From contig NZ_CP112998.1 in the NCBI RefSeq assembly GCF_026625565.1, positions 1,614,501-1,678,500 of the forward strand: a DNA stretch of 64,000 nt, written 5' to 3'. Below, piece after piece: positions 52,778 through 62,116 of this stretch. The stretch's first letter is position 1. Each line of letters starts with the position of its first letter. The notes under the pieces were generated by a model. The model saw only the letters and a program-made list of their open reading frames with translations. It made no database searches and was not told the DNA's origin. The DNA comes from Dyadobacter pollutisoli. GTDB lineage: Bacteria; Bacteroidota; Bacteroidia; Cytophagales; Spirosomataceae. Both the position numbers and the translations under genes were made by a program.

Positions 52778-52785
52778 CAAATCTA
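52778..52785 (-). promoter_or_regulatory. Candidate -7 box of the isoaspartyl peptidase gene
   Basis: Minus-strand TAGATTTG matches TAnnTTTG, 27 bp upstream of the ATG. No -33 TTG is seen at normal spacing. Confidence 0.38.
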
Positions 52786-52938
52786 ATCACTAAACTTTAT
52801 AATTCCTTTATAGCAATTAAATACAGCAGAAAACGTGTTTTCGCTGGGTTATGTATGCCATTTATGACAGTAGAGGCGTCTGATGCATTTCTTTTTACAT
52901 TGAAATATTTACTAATACGATTGTAACCAAAAATCCGG

Positions 52939-54801
52939 ATGAAAAAAATACTGCTTTGTTTAGGCGCCGTGTTGGGCAGCTTCTGCGACCAATCTTTTGC
53001 GCAAAAAACTGCGGAATACAAATATGTGCAAGGGAAGATTGTGACACCCTGGGCCGAAAAAGTGACGGCTCAAAACCCGCTTCCTGAATATCCCAGGCCA
53101 CAGCTTGTCAGGCAAAACTGGCAGAACATCAATGGCTTGTGGAGCTACGCCATTGTCGCGAAAAATATGGCTGATACCAAACCTACCACATTTGACGGTC
53201 AAATTCTGGTCCCTTTTGCGGTAGAATCTGCATTGTCCGGAGTTGGCAAAACAGTGGGAAAGGATAGCGTTCTGTGGTACAACCGCAGTATTGATTTTGT
53301 TGCGCCGAAATCGAAGGATCAAAGGGTGCTCATACACTTTGGTGCTGTGGATTGGAAATGTGATGTGTTCGTCAATGGAAAGGCCGCTGGTTCACACCAG
53401 GGTGGTTACGACCCGTTTACATTTGATATTACGGATTTGATTATCAAGAAAAAACCGTTGGAGATCAGTGTTAAAGTGTGGGACCCCAGCAGCGACGGGC
53501 CGCAGCCAAGAGGAAAGCAGATCAAGAACCCACATGGAATCTGGTATACGCCGGTAACGGGTATCTGGCAAACTGTCTGGTTGGAAACTGTATCGGCTAG
53601 CTATGTGGAGGGTATCAAACAGACACCTGACATTGATAAGCAAACCGTGACCGTGCATACCGATGTGAAAGGCGCCGAACCAGCTGATAAAGTAAAAATT
53701 ACAGCCTGGGACGGTACCAGCAAAGTGACTGAGCAGGAAGTGCCAGCTGGTACAGATGCAGTTTTAAACATTAGTAACCCGAAACTTTGGTCGCCGGATT
53801 CCCCTTTTTTATATGACCTGACCGTCGCCATTATCCGGAATGGAAAAGCAGTGGACGAGGTTAAAAGCTACTTTGCCATGCGCAAAATATCCATGGAGCC
53901 TGACGCAAATGGGGTGCAGCGGATGATGCTCAATAACAAGTTTTTATTTCAATACGGGCCACTGGACCAGGGATGGTGGCCGGATGGGCTTTATACCGCA
54001 CCGACCGACGAAGCTTTGAAATTTGACATTGTTAAAACCAAAGAAATGGGTTTCAATATGATCAGAAAGCATGTGAAAGTGGAGCCTGCAAGATGGTACC
54101 GGTACTGCGATGAACTGGGTATGCTGGTGTGGCAGGATATGCCAAGTGGTGATCTGGGCAACAACTGGGAACAGCGACCCGGCATTACCGGCGCGGAAAC
54201 GGATAAAAACCGTACGCCTGAGTCGGAAAATATTTATAAAACAGAATGGAAGGCGATCATGGATGCCAATTACCACTTTCCATCGATTGTGGTATGGGTG
54301 CCGTTCAATGAGGCTTGGGGGCAGTTTAAGACCGAAGAAATCACGAACTGGACTATGCAATATGACCCGAGCAGACTGGTAAACAGCGCGAGCGGGGGTA
54401 ATTTCCATCCGGTTGGGCATATTATCGATATGCATAATTATCCTGCTCCGGTTATGCCCAAACCTGAAATCTTTGGACCCAAGCAAATTATCGTTCTGGG
54501 TGAATTTGGAGGACTGGGCTTGCCAGTTGACCAGCATACCTGGCAGCAAAAAGATAACTGGGGATACCAGAGTTTTAAGAACCAGGACGAGCTCTACAAA
54601 CGCTATGAGTCGTTTATCGGTAGGTTTGAAGCGCTGATCAGGAAGGGGTTATCTGCCGCGGTTTATACACAAACTACGGATGTGGAGGTTGAAATCAATG
54701 GTTTGATGACCTATGATAGAAAAGTGGTGAAGTTACCGGAGGCCAAGCTCAAAGATATTCACTCGCCGCTTTATAATTCTGAGTGGGTGAAGATAAAGTA
54801 A
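52939..54801 (+). CDS. Secreted glycoside hydrolase family 2 enzyme
   Basis: A 620-residue protein with a signal peptide (1-22, ending SFAQ). GH2 domains in order: sugar-binding jelly roll (about 45-215, with NINGLWSYAI and RPRGKQ-like QPRGKQIKNPHG), an Ig-like domain, and a TIM barrel. The acid/base is Glu458 in VPFNEAWGQ and the nucleophile Glu522 in VLGEFGG. Related enzymes act on beta-galactosides, glucuronides or mannosides; the precise activity is unresolved. ATG start at 52939, divergent from the isoaspartyl peptidase. Confidence 0.92.
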   Translation: MKKILLCLGAVLGSFCDQSFAQKTAEYKYVQGKIVTPWAEKVTAQNPLPEYPRPQLVRQNWQNINGLWSYAIVAKNMADTKPTTFDGQILVPFAVESALSGVGKTVGKDSVLWYNRSIDFVAPKSKDQRVLIHFGAVDWKCDVFVNGKAAGSHQGGYDPFTFDITDLIIKKKPLEISVKVWDPSSDGPQPRGKQIKNPHGIWYTPVTGIWQTVWLETVSASYVEGIKQTPDIDKQTVTVHTDVKGAEPADKVKITAWDGTSKVTEQEVPAGTDAVLNISNPKLWSPDSPFLYDLTVAIIRNGKAVDEVKSYFAMRKISMEPDANGVQRMMLNNKFLFQYGPLDQGWWPDGLYTAPTDEALKFDIVKTKEMGFNMIRKHVKVEPARWYRYCDELGMLVWQDMPSGDLGNNWEQRPGITGAETDKNRTPESENIYKTEWKAIMDANYHFPSIVVWVPFNEAWGQFKTEEITNWTMQYDPSRLVNSASGGNFHPVGHIIDMHNYPAPVMPKPEIFGPKQIIVLGEFGGLGLPVDQHTWQQKDNWGYQSFKNQDELYKRYESFIGRFEALIRKGLSAAVYTQTTDVEVEINGLMTYDRKVVKLPEAKLKDIHSPLYNSEWVKIK

Positions 54802-54867
54802 TAGTGTTACGCTAATTGTCAGATATTGTCATTTCTAGTCAGGTGTTGTTTGGTGGTGTTTAATATT

Positions 54868-54926
54868 GTCATTCGTTGTCAGATGTTGTCATAAATAGCA
54901 CCTGACAACATCTGACAACGAATGAC
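54868..54926. repeat. Perfect 24-bp inverted repeat with 11-nt loop
   Basis: Bases 54868-54891 are the exact reverse complement of 54903-54926. The core is TTGTCAGATGTTGTCA/TGACAACATCTGACAA. An outer, imperfect pair (about 54819-54845 with 54926-54948) extends the symmetry, so the entire spacer between GH2 and malic enzyme is built from TTGTCA-type units. Confidence 0.93.
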
Positions 54927-54953
54927 GAAAAATGACAACGTCTGATCAAGAAA

Positions 54954-57224
54954 TCACATCTTCATTTGCGCTTCAACGACAGCGATCGCCACCATATTAA
55001 CGATTTCACGAACAGAGCTTCCCAGCTGCAATACGTGAACAGGTTTTTTCATACCTAGCAAAATCGGCCCGATCGTTTCCAGTTCCGCTGCCTCTTTCAG
55101 GAGGTTATAGGCGATGTTACTTGCCGAGAGGTTGGGGAAAATAAGGGTATTGGCGCCACCGTCTACGAGATCGCTAAACGGGTGGTTTTCTTTCAAAAGT
55201 GCCGTGTTGAAAGCCAAATGCGCCTGCATTTCTCCTTCTACCACCATGGACGGATTACGTTTTTTAAGAATCGCAGTCGCTTCCCGCATCTTCACTGCGT
55301 CCGTACCATCTGCGCTGCCGTAGTTGGCATATGTGAGCAGTGCAATCCGCGGATGAATGTTAAACCGTTCAACGGCTTTTGCAGTCAGTTCCGTGATTTC
55401 AACGATTTCATCTACGGTAGGATCCAGGTTTACGGTGGTATCCGAGAAGAAAAGCGGGCCTTTGGGGGTAAGTAAAATGTACATACCGGCCACTTTATTC
55501 ACGCCAGGATCTTTACCGATCACTTGCAACGCCGGACGAATGGTGTCGGGGTAGGTTCTCGTCAGTCCGGAAATGAGCGCGTCGGCTTCGCCGTTTTCCA
55601 CCATCATTGATCCGAAATAACTTCTGAAATAGATCGATCTGTGCGCTTCGACAGGGGTTAACCCTTTTCTTTTGCGTTTCTCGTATAACGCGTTCGCATA
55701 TTGATCGATCGTATGGGCATTCTCGTCGGCGCGCGGATCGACAATTGAAACGTCGGTTAAATCCAGCTTGCTTTCAGAGATCATTTTTTGAATGGTATCC
55801 TTGCTTCCCAGCAGGATTGGAATGGCAATGCCTTCATCACGAACCTGTTGTGCAGCTCTGAGTACCTGAATGTTCTCAGCGTCGGCGAAAACCACTCTTT
55901 TTGGAGCGAGCTTGGCTTTGTTGAGGATCACACGGGAAATCTGCTCGTTCCTTCCCAAACGGCTGGATAATTCCTGTTCGTAAGCATCCCAGTCGGTAAT
56001 GGTTTTTCGGGCAACACCTGTCGCAATAGCTGCTTTCGCAACTGCGGGAGCGACAGTAGTCAGCAGTCGGGGATCTACCGGCTTTGGAATGATGTAATTT
56101 TTACCAAAAACAATATTGGTCTCATTGTACGCCAGATTGACAATGTCGGGAACAGGCTTGGTTGCCAGATCGGCCAGGGCATGAACCGCTGCAAGCTTCA
56201 TTTCTTCATTGATTTCAGTCGCGCGTACATCGAGGGCGCCCCTGAAAATGTAAGGAAAGCCGAGTACATTGTTCACCTGGTTGGGATAATCCGAGCGTCC
56301 GGTTGCCATAATGACATCCTCGCGGGCTTCCACAGCATCCGGGTAGGGAATTTCGGGATTGGGGTTCGCCATGGCCAGTACGATCGGGTCCTTAGCCATT
56401 GATTTGACCATATCCTTGGAAACAATATCGGCCGTGGAAAGTCCCAGAAACAGGTCTGCTCCTTTCATGGCATGTTCAAGTGAATCGTAGGCAACCTCGG
56501 TTGCAAACTGTTTCTTCATTTCAGTAAGATCCGTCCGGCCATTGTGAATGTGGCCTTTGGTATCAAACATGGCAATGTTCTTAGGATTGGCTCCAAGAGA
56601 GAGGTACAGTTTGGTACAGGAAACGGCAGAAGCGCCTGCTCCCGATACGACGACGCGAATGTCGTTGATATCTTTGTTGACCAATTTCAATGCATTGAGC
56701 ATTGCCGCTGCGCTAATGATCGCAGTACCATGCTGGTCGTCGTGCATAACGGGGATATTCAGCTCCTTTTTTAGTCGTGCTTCGATTTCGAAACACTCAG
56801 GAGCTTTGATATCTTCCAGGTTAACACCGCCAAAGGTTGGTTCAAGAATTTTAACGGTCCTGACAAATTCGTCGACATTTTTGGTATTGAGCTCAATATC
56901 AAAGACATCAATGTCAGCATATATTTTAAAGAGGAGTCCTTTACCTTCCATTACGGGTTTGGAAGCTTCCGGTCCGATATCACCCAATCCCAAAACGGCT
57001 GTTCCGTTACTAATTACAGCAACCAGGTTTCCCTTGGCTGTATAGAGGTAAGCATTTTCGACATTTTCAGCGATTTCCAGACAGGGCTCTGCTACTCCGG
57101 GCGAATAAGCGAGTGATAAGTCACGTTGCGTGCTGGTTTCTTTGGTAGGAATCACCTGAATTTTACCAGGCCTACCTTTGGAATGGTAGTATAGAGCGTC
57201 TTCTTTTCTGATCTTTTTATTCAT
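54954..57224 (-). CDS. maeB: Malic enzyme with phosphotransacetylase-like domain
   Basis: A 756-residue MaeB-type enzyme decarboxylating malate to pyruvate, probably NADP-linked. The malic domain carries LAYSPGVAEP (catalytic Tyr), GKGLLFK (Lys), NLEDIKAPECF and VMHDDQHGTA (metal ligands). The dinucleotide-binding loop is VVSGAGASAV. From about residue 430 a phosphate acetyltransferase-like domain is fused (SYFGSMMVENGEADALISG, KGPLFFSDTTVN); in known MaeB it is regulatory, responding to acetyl-CoA, and not catalytic. ATG start at 57224. A 10-bp palindrome lies about 60 bp upstream. Confidence 0.96.
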   Translation of the reverse strand: MNKKIRKEDALYYHSKGRPGKIQVIPTKETSTQRDLSLAYSPGVAEPCLEIAENVENAYLYTAKGNLVAVISNGTAVLGLGDIGPEASKPVMEGKGLLFKIYADIDVFDIELNTKNVDEFVRTVKILEPTFGGVNLEDIKAPECFEIEARLKKELNIPVMHDDQHGTAIISAAAMLNALKLVNKDINDIRVVVSGAGASAVSCTKLYLSLGANPKNIAMFDTKGHIHNGRTDLTEMKKQFATEVAYDSLEHAMKGADLFLGLSTADIVSKDMVKSMAKDPIVLAMANPNPEIPYPDAVEAREDVIMATGRSDYPNQVNNVLGFPYIFRGALDVRATEINEEMKLAAVHALADLATKPVPDIVNLAYNETNIVFGKNYIIPKPVDPRLLTTVAPAVAKAAIATGVARKTITDWDAYEQELSSRLGRNEQISRVILNKAKLAPKRVVFADAENIQVLRAAQQVRDEGIAIPILLGSKDTIQKMISESKLDLTDVSIVDPRADENAHTIDQYANALYEKRKRKGLTPVEAHRSIYFRSYFGSMMVENGEADALISGLTRTYPDTIRPALQVIGKDPGVNKVAGMYILLTPKGPLFFSDTTVNLDPTVDEIVEITELTAKAVERFNIHPRIALLTYANYGSADGTDAVKMREATAILKKRNPSMVVEGEMQAHLAFNTALLKENHPFSDLVDGGANTLIFPNLSASNIAYNLLKEAAELETIGPILLGMKKPVHVLQLGSSVREIVNMVAIAVVEAQMKM

Positions 57225-57281
57225 ACCTTTTAGACAATGGATTTGGCGCTAAGGTACAAACAATCGATACAAGGCAATGAG

Positions 57282-57306
57282 ATTTACTGTGGTAATCACA
57301 GTAAAT
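57282..57306. promoter_or_regulatory. 10-bp palindrome upstream of maeB (candidate operator)
   Basis: ATTTACTGTG (57282-57291) and CACAGTAAAT (57297-57306) around GTAAT. It lies between the WecA-like stop and the maeB ATG. It could be an operator of maeB or a weak terminator of the upstream gene; there is no T-run. Confidence 0.5.
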
Positions 57307-57320
57307 TCACCTGATATTTT

Positions 57321-58529
57321 CTAAAAATCCCTGAGAACTTTATTGGAAGAAGACAGGTCATCGTCATTGAAAGAAGGGCTTTTAACCATTTTCTTTTTGT
57401 CCTTTACAGTTACGATCCTTTTCTTGAGGAAGTGCGCAAATATCATGTACAGGCCAAATAAGGCGATGTAAATGTATAGAGATGCCGTGTTGGTAATGTC
57501 GCCATGAAAGGTAAAAAACAATGCAGTGTTCAGGATCGTAACCATCCACAATGAGAACGAAGCCCAAAAGTGGTTTAGCCCATTATCAATCAGGATGTGG
57601 TGCATATGATTGCGATCCGCAACAAATGGTGACCCCCCTTTGAAAAGCCTGACGATAAACACGCGCAGCGTATCGAAAATTGGAACGATCAGCAGCACCA
57701 TCACAATGATCGGTGCATTGAAGTATGCATTGGGGTCATGCAGGTAGCCTACATTTAATGACAAAAATTCGACAGAGAATATCGAAAGCAGATAACCGAC
57801 GATCAGTGAACCGGTATCTCCCATGAAGATCTTACTGGTCTTGGAGAAGTTAAAACGAAGGAAACCCATCAGCGATCCCGACATGGCAAACGCCAGACAG
57901 CCAAATGAGAAGTGATCATTAAGGATAAACCAGATCCCAAAACCCAGACCGGCGATCAGACTGATACCACCTGCAAGACCGTCGATACCGTCGATCAGGT
58001 TAATAGCATTGATGATGGCAATAAAAATAAAGACCGTGAGCGGGATACTGATAAAGTCTGAAACCTGGTGAATTCCAAAAATACCGTAGAAATTATCAAC
58101 CTTAAAGTTACCCATCGCCACAAGTATCAGCGATGCGAAAATCTGGATAATCAGTTTTTTGGTAGGGTCTACCGCCAGTATATCATCCTTAATACCGAGG
58201 AAAAACAGAATGATCACACCCGTCATGGCGAGGCTGATCAGGTTGGAATCCAGTATGTTTTCAGAATGTGGCCAAAGGAAATAGGCAATCAATGTAGCGG
58301 CAAAAATGGCAATTCCACCTAATGTGGGCGTTTCCGTTTCATGCGAACTCCTGAAACCCGGCTTAGCTGTCAAGTGTAAAAGATTCGACAGGTTAATGAT
58401 AATGGGGATGGAAATAATGGAGAGGAAACAGGCGATCAGAAAGGAGAGGAGGCATTGGTAAACATCGTGATGGATGATGTTATTGAAGTTTCCTTCACTT
58501 AGGATCTGTAGAGGTAGTTGTAATTCCAT
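57321..58529 (-). CDS. WecA/MraY-type undecaprenyl-phosphate sugar-1-phosphate transferase
   Basis: A 402-residue integral membrane enzyme with about ten helices. It carries HETETPTLGGIAI (start of the catalytic face), KDDILAVDPTKKL (DD motif), NLIDGIDGLAGG (NxxxxxDGxDGLA), FMGDTGSLIVGY and DRNHMHHIL (His motif). It should load GlcNAc-1-P or a related sugar-1-P on undecaprenyl phosphate to start polysaccharide or O-antigen synthesis. I use the ATG at 58529; a TTG four codons upstream is possible. It lies at the 3' end of the glycosyltransferase cluster, 149 bp after the last one. Confidence 0.93.
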   Translation of the reverse strand: MELQLPLQILSEGNFNNIIHHDVYQCLLSFLIACFLSIISIPIIINLSNLLHLTAKPGFRSSHETETPTLGGIAIFAATLIAYFLWPHSENILDSNLISLAMTGVIILFFLGIKDDILAVDPTKKLIIQIFASLILVAMGNFKVDNFYGIFGIHQVSDFISIPLTVFIFIAIINAINLIDGIDGLAGGISLIAGLGFGIWFILNDHFSFGCLAFAMSGSLMGFLRFNFSKTSKIFMGDTGSLIVGYLLSIFSVEFLSLNVGYLHDPNAYFNAPIIVMVLLIVPIFDTLRVFIVRLFKGGSPFVADRNHMHHILIDNGLNHFWASFSLWMVTILNTALFFTFHGDITNTASLYIYIALFGLYMIFAHFLKKRIVTVKDKKKMVKSPSFNDDDLSSSNKVLRDF

Positions 58530-58678
58530 AGTGTCTGCCAATGTATGTGAAGTGTTATAACGTTGCTAGGGAGTTATCCTAACCAAAAGTCGTAATTTAA
58601 ATCAATATTAAGAACATGTAAATACCTGAATATCAAAATATTTATTATCCGGTTTGGACGCTATCCTGCTTCTTTTAT

Positions 58679-59422
58679 TTAAATAAACTGAAAAATTTTT
58701 CTCAAAGGTTTTAGCCACAAAGTGTAAAATCTGGGGGTCAAATTATTTGTCTTCCAGGCTTTTAAATCATTTCGGTTAGCGGCAATGCGGTTGGCTAGTG
58801 TACTGTTGCTAACTCCTCCTATCCGCATTTTGACAAGTACCTTTGGTAAATAAGCAATTTTGATACCTGCCTTGTGAATGAACCGCAGCATCAATTCGTA
58901 ATCTGCCGCGCTTCCAAGGTCAAGCCTGAACTTGCCGAACTGCTCATAAACTTCTTTTTTTACAAAAAAGGTCGGATGCGGCGGCATCCATCCATTTAAA
59001 AAGGCACCTTTTTTATAACTGCCTGATATCCATTTTCTTTTGATGACGGTTTCATCAACCGAATCCACATATTCCAAGTCACCATAGCAGCCCTGAAAAT
59101 GACCGGCTGACATTGCTGCGACCATTTCGCTGATCACCGTGCGGTTTGCATAAAAATCATCCGCATTCAGTATTCCAATGATATCACCCGTTGCTAATTG
59201 TATGCCTTTGTTCATGGCATCGTAAATTCCCGCATCGGGCTCGCTGATAAATCTGCTAATTTTATCGCCATAAGACTGGACCACCGCCTGGGTGCCATCC
59301 TTAGAATTACCGTCGATTACGATGTATTCAATCAGTGGATAGTCCTGATCTTTCACAGACTCAATACACTGGCGAATAGTTTGAACGCCATTGAAAACTA
59401 CGGTCAGGATACTTACTTTCAA
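58679..59422 (-). CDS. Family 2 glycosyltransferase
   Basis: A 247-residue GT-A enzyme. It begins VSILTVVFNGVQTIRQCIES, with YIVIDGNSKDGT, the DXD-like motif NADDF, and the acceptor-side PHPTFFVKKEVYE. No membrane helices. The start is TTG at 59422, which overlaps the upstream TGA stop (TTGA), giving translational coupling. No in-frame ATG fits the conserved N-terminus. Donor and acceptor are unknown. It belongs to the surface-polysaccharide cluster. Confidence 0.91.
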   Translation of the reverse strand: MKVSILTVVFNGVQTIRQCIESVKDQDYPLIEYIVIDGNSKDGTQAVVQSYGDKISRFISEPDAGIYDAMNKGIQLATGDIIGILNADDFYANRTVISEMVAAMSAGHFQGCYGDLEYVDSVDETVIKRKWISGSYKKGAFLNGWMPPHPTFFVKKEVYEQFGKFRLDLGSAADYELMLRFIHKAGIKIAYLPKVLVKMRIGGVSNSTLANRIAANRNDLKAWKTNNLTPRFYTLWLKPLRKIFQFI

Positions 59423-59985
59423 CTGGTTATATTTCTTGTTTTAATGTATTTGGCCGGATTTCCCTGGTAAATCCCATAGGCTTCCAGGTTAGTTGTCGCT
59501 ACCGAGCTCACAGTCAGCACCGCGTGGGAAGCCACTTGTACGCCCGGGCAAACCGTGGCTTTCGCTCCGATCCAGGCGCCTTTTTCAATTGTAATGGGCT
59601 TGACGATCAGGTCAAAAGTGCTTTTGGTATAATTGTGATTGCCCGTCAGCAGCATGCAACCCTGCGATAGGCAAACGTTTGATTCAATTCTCACCAAAGT
59701 GAGGTTGTCGATCCACACATTTTCACCTATCCAGACCTGGTCCCTGATTTCCAGAAACCATGGGTATTTGATATTCACTTTGGGTTTCAGCACCACATTC
59801 ACACCAATCTTCGCCCCAAAAATTCTCAAAAGCCATACTTTAAAAAAAGACGGGTAGGGCAGGTAAGTGTTCACAAACATCCGACAGGTGATGTACCAGA
59901 GAAGCTGCTTGATAAAACCGCCTGGCTGGTACCAGCTGTTGTCATATCCGGACAGATTGGTTTGGGCTTTTAAGGTCTTTTCCAT
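59419..59985 (-). CDS. WcaF-like acetyltransferase (left-handed beta-helix)
   Basis: A 188-residue hexapeptide-repeat acetyltransferase resembling the colanic-acid WcaF group. It has an N-terminal SGYDNSWYQPGG segment typical of that group, the helix-forming repeats (KIGVNVVLKPKVNI, IGENVWIDNLTLV, KGAWIGAKATVCPGVQV), GNHNY at the putative active site, and a C-terminal YQGNPAKYIK. It probably acetylates a polysaccharide subunit. I use the ATG at 59985; it overlaps the end of the upstream GT2 gene by 44 bp. Confidence 0.9.
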   Translation of the reverse strand: MEKTLKAQTNLSGYDNSWYQPGGFIKQLLWYITCRMFVNTYLPYPSFFKVWLLRIFGAKIGVNVVLKPKVNIKYPWFLEIRDQVWIGENVWIDNLTLVRIESNVCLSQGCMLLTGNHNYTKSTFDLIVKPITIEKGAWIGAKATVCPGVQVASHAVLTVSSVATTNLEAYGIYQGNPAKYIKTRNITS

Positions 59986-60868
59986 ATTCTGTCCTGAAAT
60001 GTGAGATGATACTTTCCTTGCTTCTTCCAACTTTGAAATACACTTCGTAAATCTTAGCGTCTACCAGGAACCTGTACCAGAATCCCTGAAGAAAATGCCA
60101 GATTAAGCCTTTTTTGCCGTCCAGAAAACCACCTTTTAAAAAATATCGGTAAAAAAAGTAGATAAACGGACGGGTGAATAATGGCATGCCCGCGTACTTG
60201 ATTTTCAGAAAACGTGTGCGTTGCTCCTGACTTCCCCAGAAACTGGGTTCGACAGTCTCTTTACTATCAAAATTATATTTTATATTCAATAAATCGATTA
60301 CTTCCCGTATTGCATAATTGTTATGCTTTTGCGTCCACCAGGTCAGGTTGTTGAGGTTGTGATCGACGATATCATGCTGTAACTGAGCGGTGGTGCCGCT
60401 ACTTAGCTTGATATGTTCGTCCATCCAAAGCTCTTCGCAAGTTCCAAGGCCTCGACGCCAGAGTCTCAGTAGCCAGATCGGGTAGTAGCCTCCTCGCCTG
60501 ATCCATTTATCCATAAATATGACGCGTCTTTTTACATACAATCCTGAAATATCATTGGAAATATGTTGCAATGAGCCGGAAAGCTCCGCGCCAAGCTCTG
60601 GGGTAATGTACTCGTCTGCGTCCATCCGCATGAGCCAGGTCGTTTTGAACGGATTGTTCTCAATGCCGAAATTGAACTGAAAAGCGTAAGAAACCCAGGG
60701 ATTCTGAATGACAGCAGCGCCAAGGCTTTCTGCAATTGCTACGGTGTCGTCTGTGGAAAATGAATCAACAATAAAGATCTTATCCGTTATCTGAAGCAAG
60801 CTCTTAATGCAACGCGCAATGTGCTTGGATTCGTTGTGTGTTAAAATGATGACGGATAAATCAATCAT
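59942..60868 (-). CDS. Family 2 glycosyltransferase (WaaE/LPS core type)
   Basis: A 308-residue GT-A enzyme. It begins LSVIILTHNESKHIARCI, with IFIVDSFSTDDTV and the DXD motif RMDADEYI (about 81-88). The C-terminal part with GFWYRFLVDAKIYE resembles the WaaE/KdtX-like glucosyltransferases that modify LPS core. Substrate unknown. ATG start at 60868. The WcaF-like gene begins inside its last codons. Confidence 0.92.
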   Translation of the reverse strand: MIDLSVIILTHNESKHIARCIKSLLQITDKIFIVDSFSTDDTVAIAESLGAAVIQNPWVSYAFQFNFGIENNPFKTTWLMRMDADEYITPELGAELSGSLQHISNDISGLYVKRRVIFMDKWIRRGGYYPIWLLRLWRRGLGTCEELWMDEHIKLSSGTTAQLQHDIVDHNLNNLTWWTQKHNNYAIREVIDLLNIKYNFDSKETVEPSFWGSQEQRTRFLKIKYAGMPLFTRPFIYFFYRYFLKGGFLDGKKGLIWHFLQGFWYRFLVDAKIYEVYFKVGRSKESIISHFRTEYGKDLKSPNQSVRI

Positions 60869-60926
60869 ACCCAGGGGAAAACGGTAAAACGTTTTCGTTT
60901 AGCGGTTACTTGATGTTCAAAGATAA

Positions 60927-62075
60927 TTAGATTTTTTTAACTTTCTTGTATTCTTCTAATAATTGATTGGCTACCACTCTGATGTCAAAGTTTTCGGTTA
61001 CCATCTTGTAGGCACGATTTGATAGTTCCAACGCATAGGATTTATCTTGTAATATTTTAAGAAGTCCTGCCGCAACCCCGTCGCTGGTGAGCGGCGTGAG
61101 GTAGGCGGCATCGTAGCGTTTTATGTAGTCTCCAAAACCGACACGGTCCGAAACCAGGGCAGTAACTTTCGAAGTCATTGCTTCCAGAACAGCGATGGAA
61201 AAGCCTTCCGAATAGGACGGGAGCACAAAAAGGTCTGCGTCTGCGAGCGCCTCTTTCTTGTGCGTGTCTGTGAGCATACCCACGAGTTTAATGCGGCTGC
61301 CAAGATTGTTCTTTTTGATAAAATCCTCGGTTTCGGCCTGATAGCCATCGTCGGGACCGGCCAGTACGAGTATTGCGTCGGGTAACCGCTCATGTACTTT
61401 CTGGAATGCGGGAAGCAGCAGGTCAAGTCCTTTTTTAATGTTGAGCCTTCCCATAAAAAGCACCATTTGCTGACTACTGCTAATACCGTGTTTGGCACGG
61501 AAAACTCCCTTTGCGGGCAAGTTCTCATATTCAGAGAGCTTCATGCCATTGGGTACGATGACCATATTTTTAGGCCGGTAACCCAGGTAGCGGATCACAT
61601 CCTCTTCTTCGTCCGTATTATTGATCTGGATCAGGTCGGCTCTTCCCAAAAGCCTTTTTTGATAGAGTACTGTCACGATCTGTTTCTTCCATTTGCTGTG
61701 TGCAACCGCCCATTTGTCCAAAAGACCATGAATGGTAATCACTTTCACGGCTTTGTTGGGTATCAGAAATGGGGCCAGGCTTCCAAAATGCCAGATTCCA
61801 TGCATATGGATCACATCATATTCATGAATGTGTTTTTTCAAATACTGGTACATCTCAATCGAAAACTCGCGATATATATTGCTCAGCGGCGTTGTGCGGG
61901 CACACGCTATCAGCCGGGCGCCTTCCGGGACGGGATACATCTTTTCACCCGGCGTCATTGGGCTCAGGATGTCAACCTGATGGCCTTGCCTGACAACCTC
62001 CGTCGTGTGGTCATAAATGATCCTGGCCGGTCCTCCGATTGCCCAGGTGTAAGCGCATATATTTAAAATTCGCAT
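60927..62075 (-). CDS. Family 4 glycosyltransferase
   Basis: A 382-residue GT-B enzyme. The N-terminal domain starts RILNICAYTWAIGGPARI, and the C-terminal nucleotide-sugar domain has LFMGRLNIKKGLDLLLPA, DADLFVLPSYSEGFSIAVLEAM (spanning about 287-308) with the EGFSIAVLE E(x)7E motif. Retaining mechanism is the family rule; the sugar is unknown. I use the ATG at 62075; an upstream frame extension lacks GT-like sequence. Confidence 0.93.
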   Translation of the reverse strand: MRILNICAYTWAIGGPARIIYDHTTEVVRQGHQVDILSPMTPGEKMYPVPEGARLIACARTTPLSNIYREFSIEMYQYLKKHIHEYDVIHMHGIWHFGSLAPFLIPNKAVKVITIHGLLDKWAVAHSKWKKQIVTVLYQKRLLGRADLIQINNTDEEEDVIRYLGYRPKNMVIVPNGMKLSEYENLPAKGVFRAKHGISSSQQMVLFMGRLNIKKGLDLLLPAFQKVHERLPDAILVLAGPDDGYQAETEDFIKKNNLGSRIKLVGMLTDTHKKEALADADLFVLPSYSEGFSIAVLEAMTSKVTALVSDRVGFGDYIKRYDAAYLTPLTSDGVAAGLLKILQDKSYALELSNRAYKMVTENFDIRVVANQLLEEYKKVKKI

Positions 62076-62116
62076 GTTTTGGATTCTATTTCTTGGTCGA
62101 ATGCTACTCAATGCGG

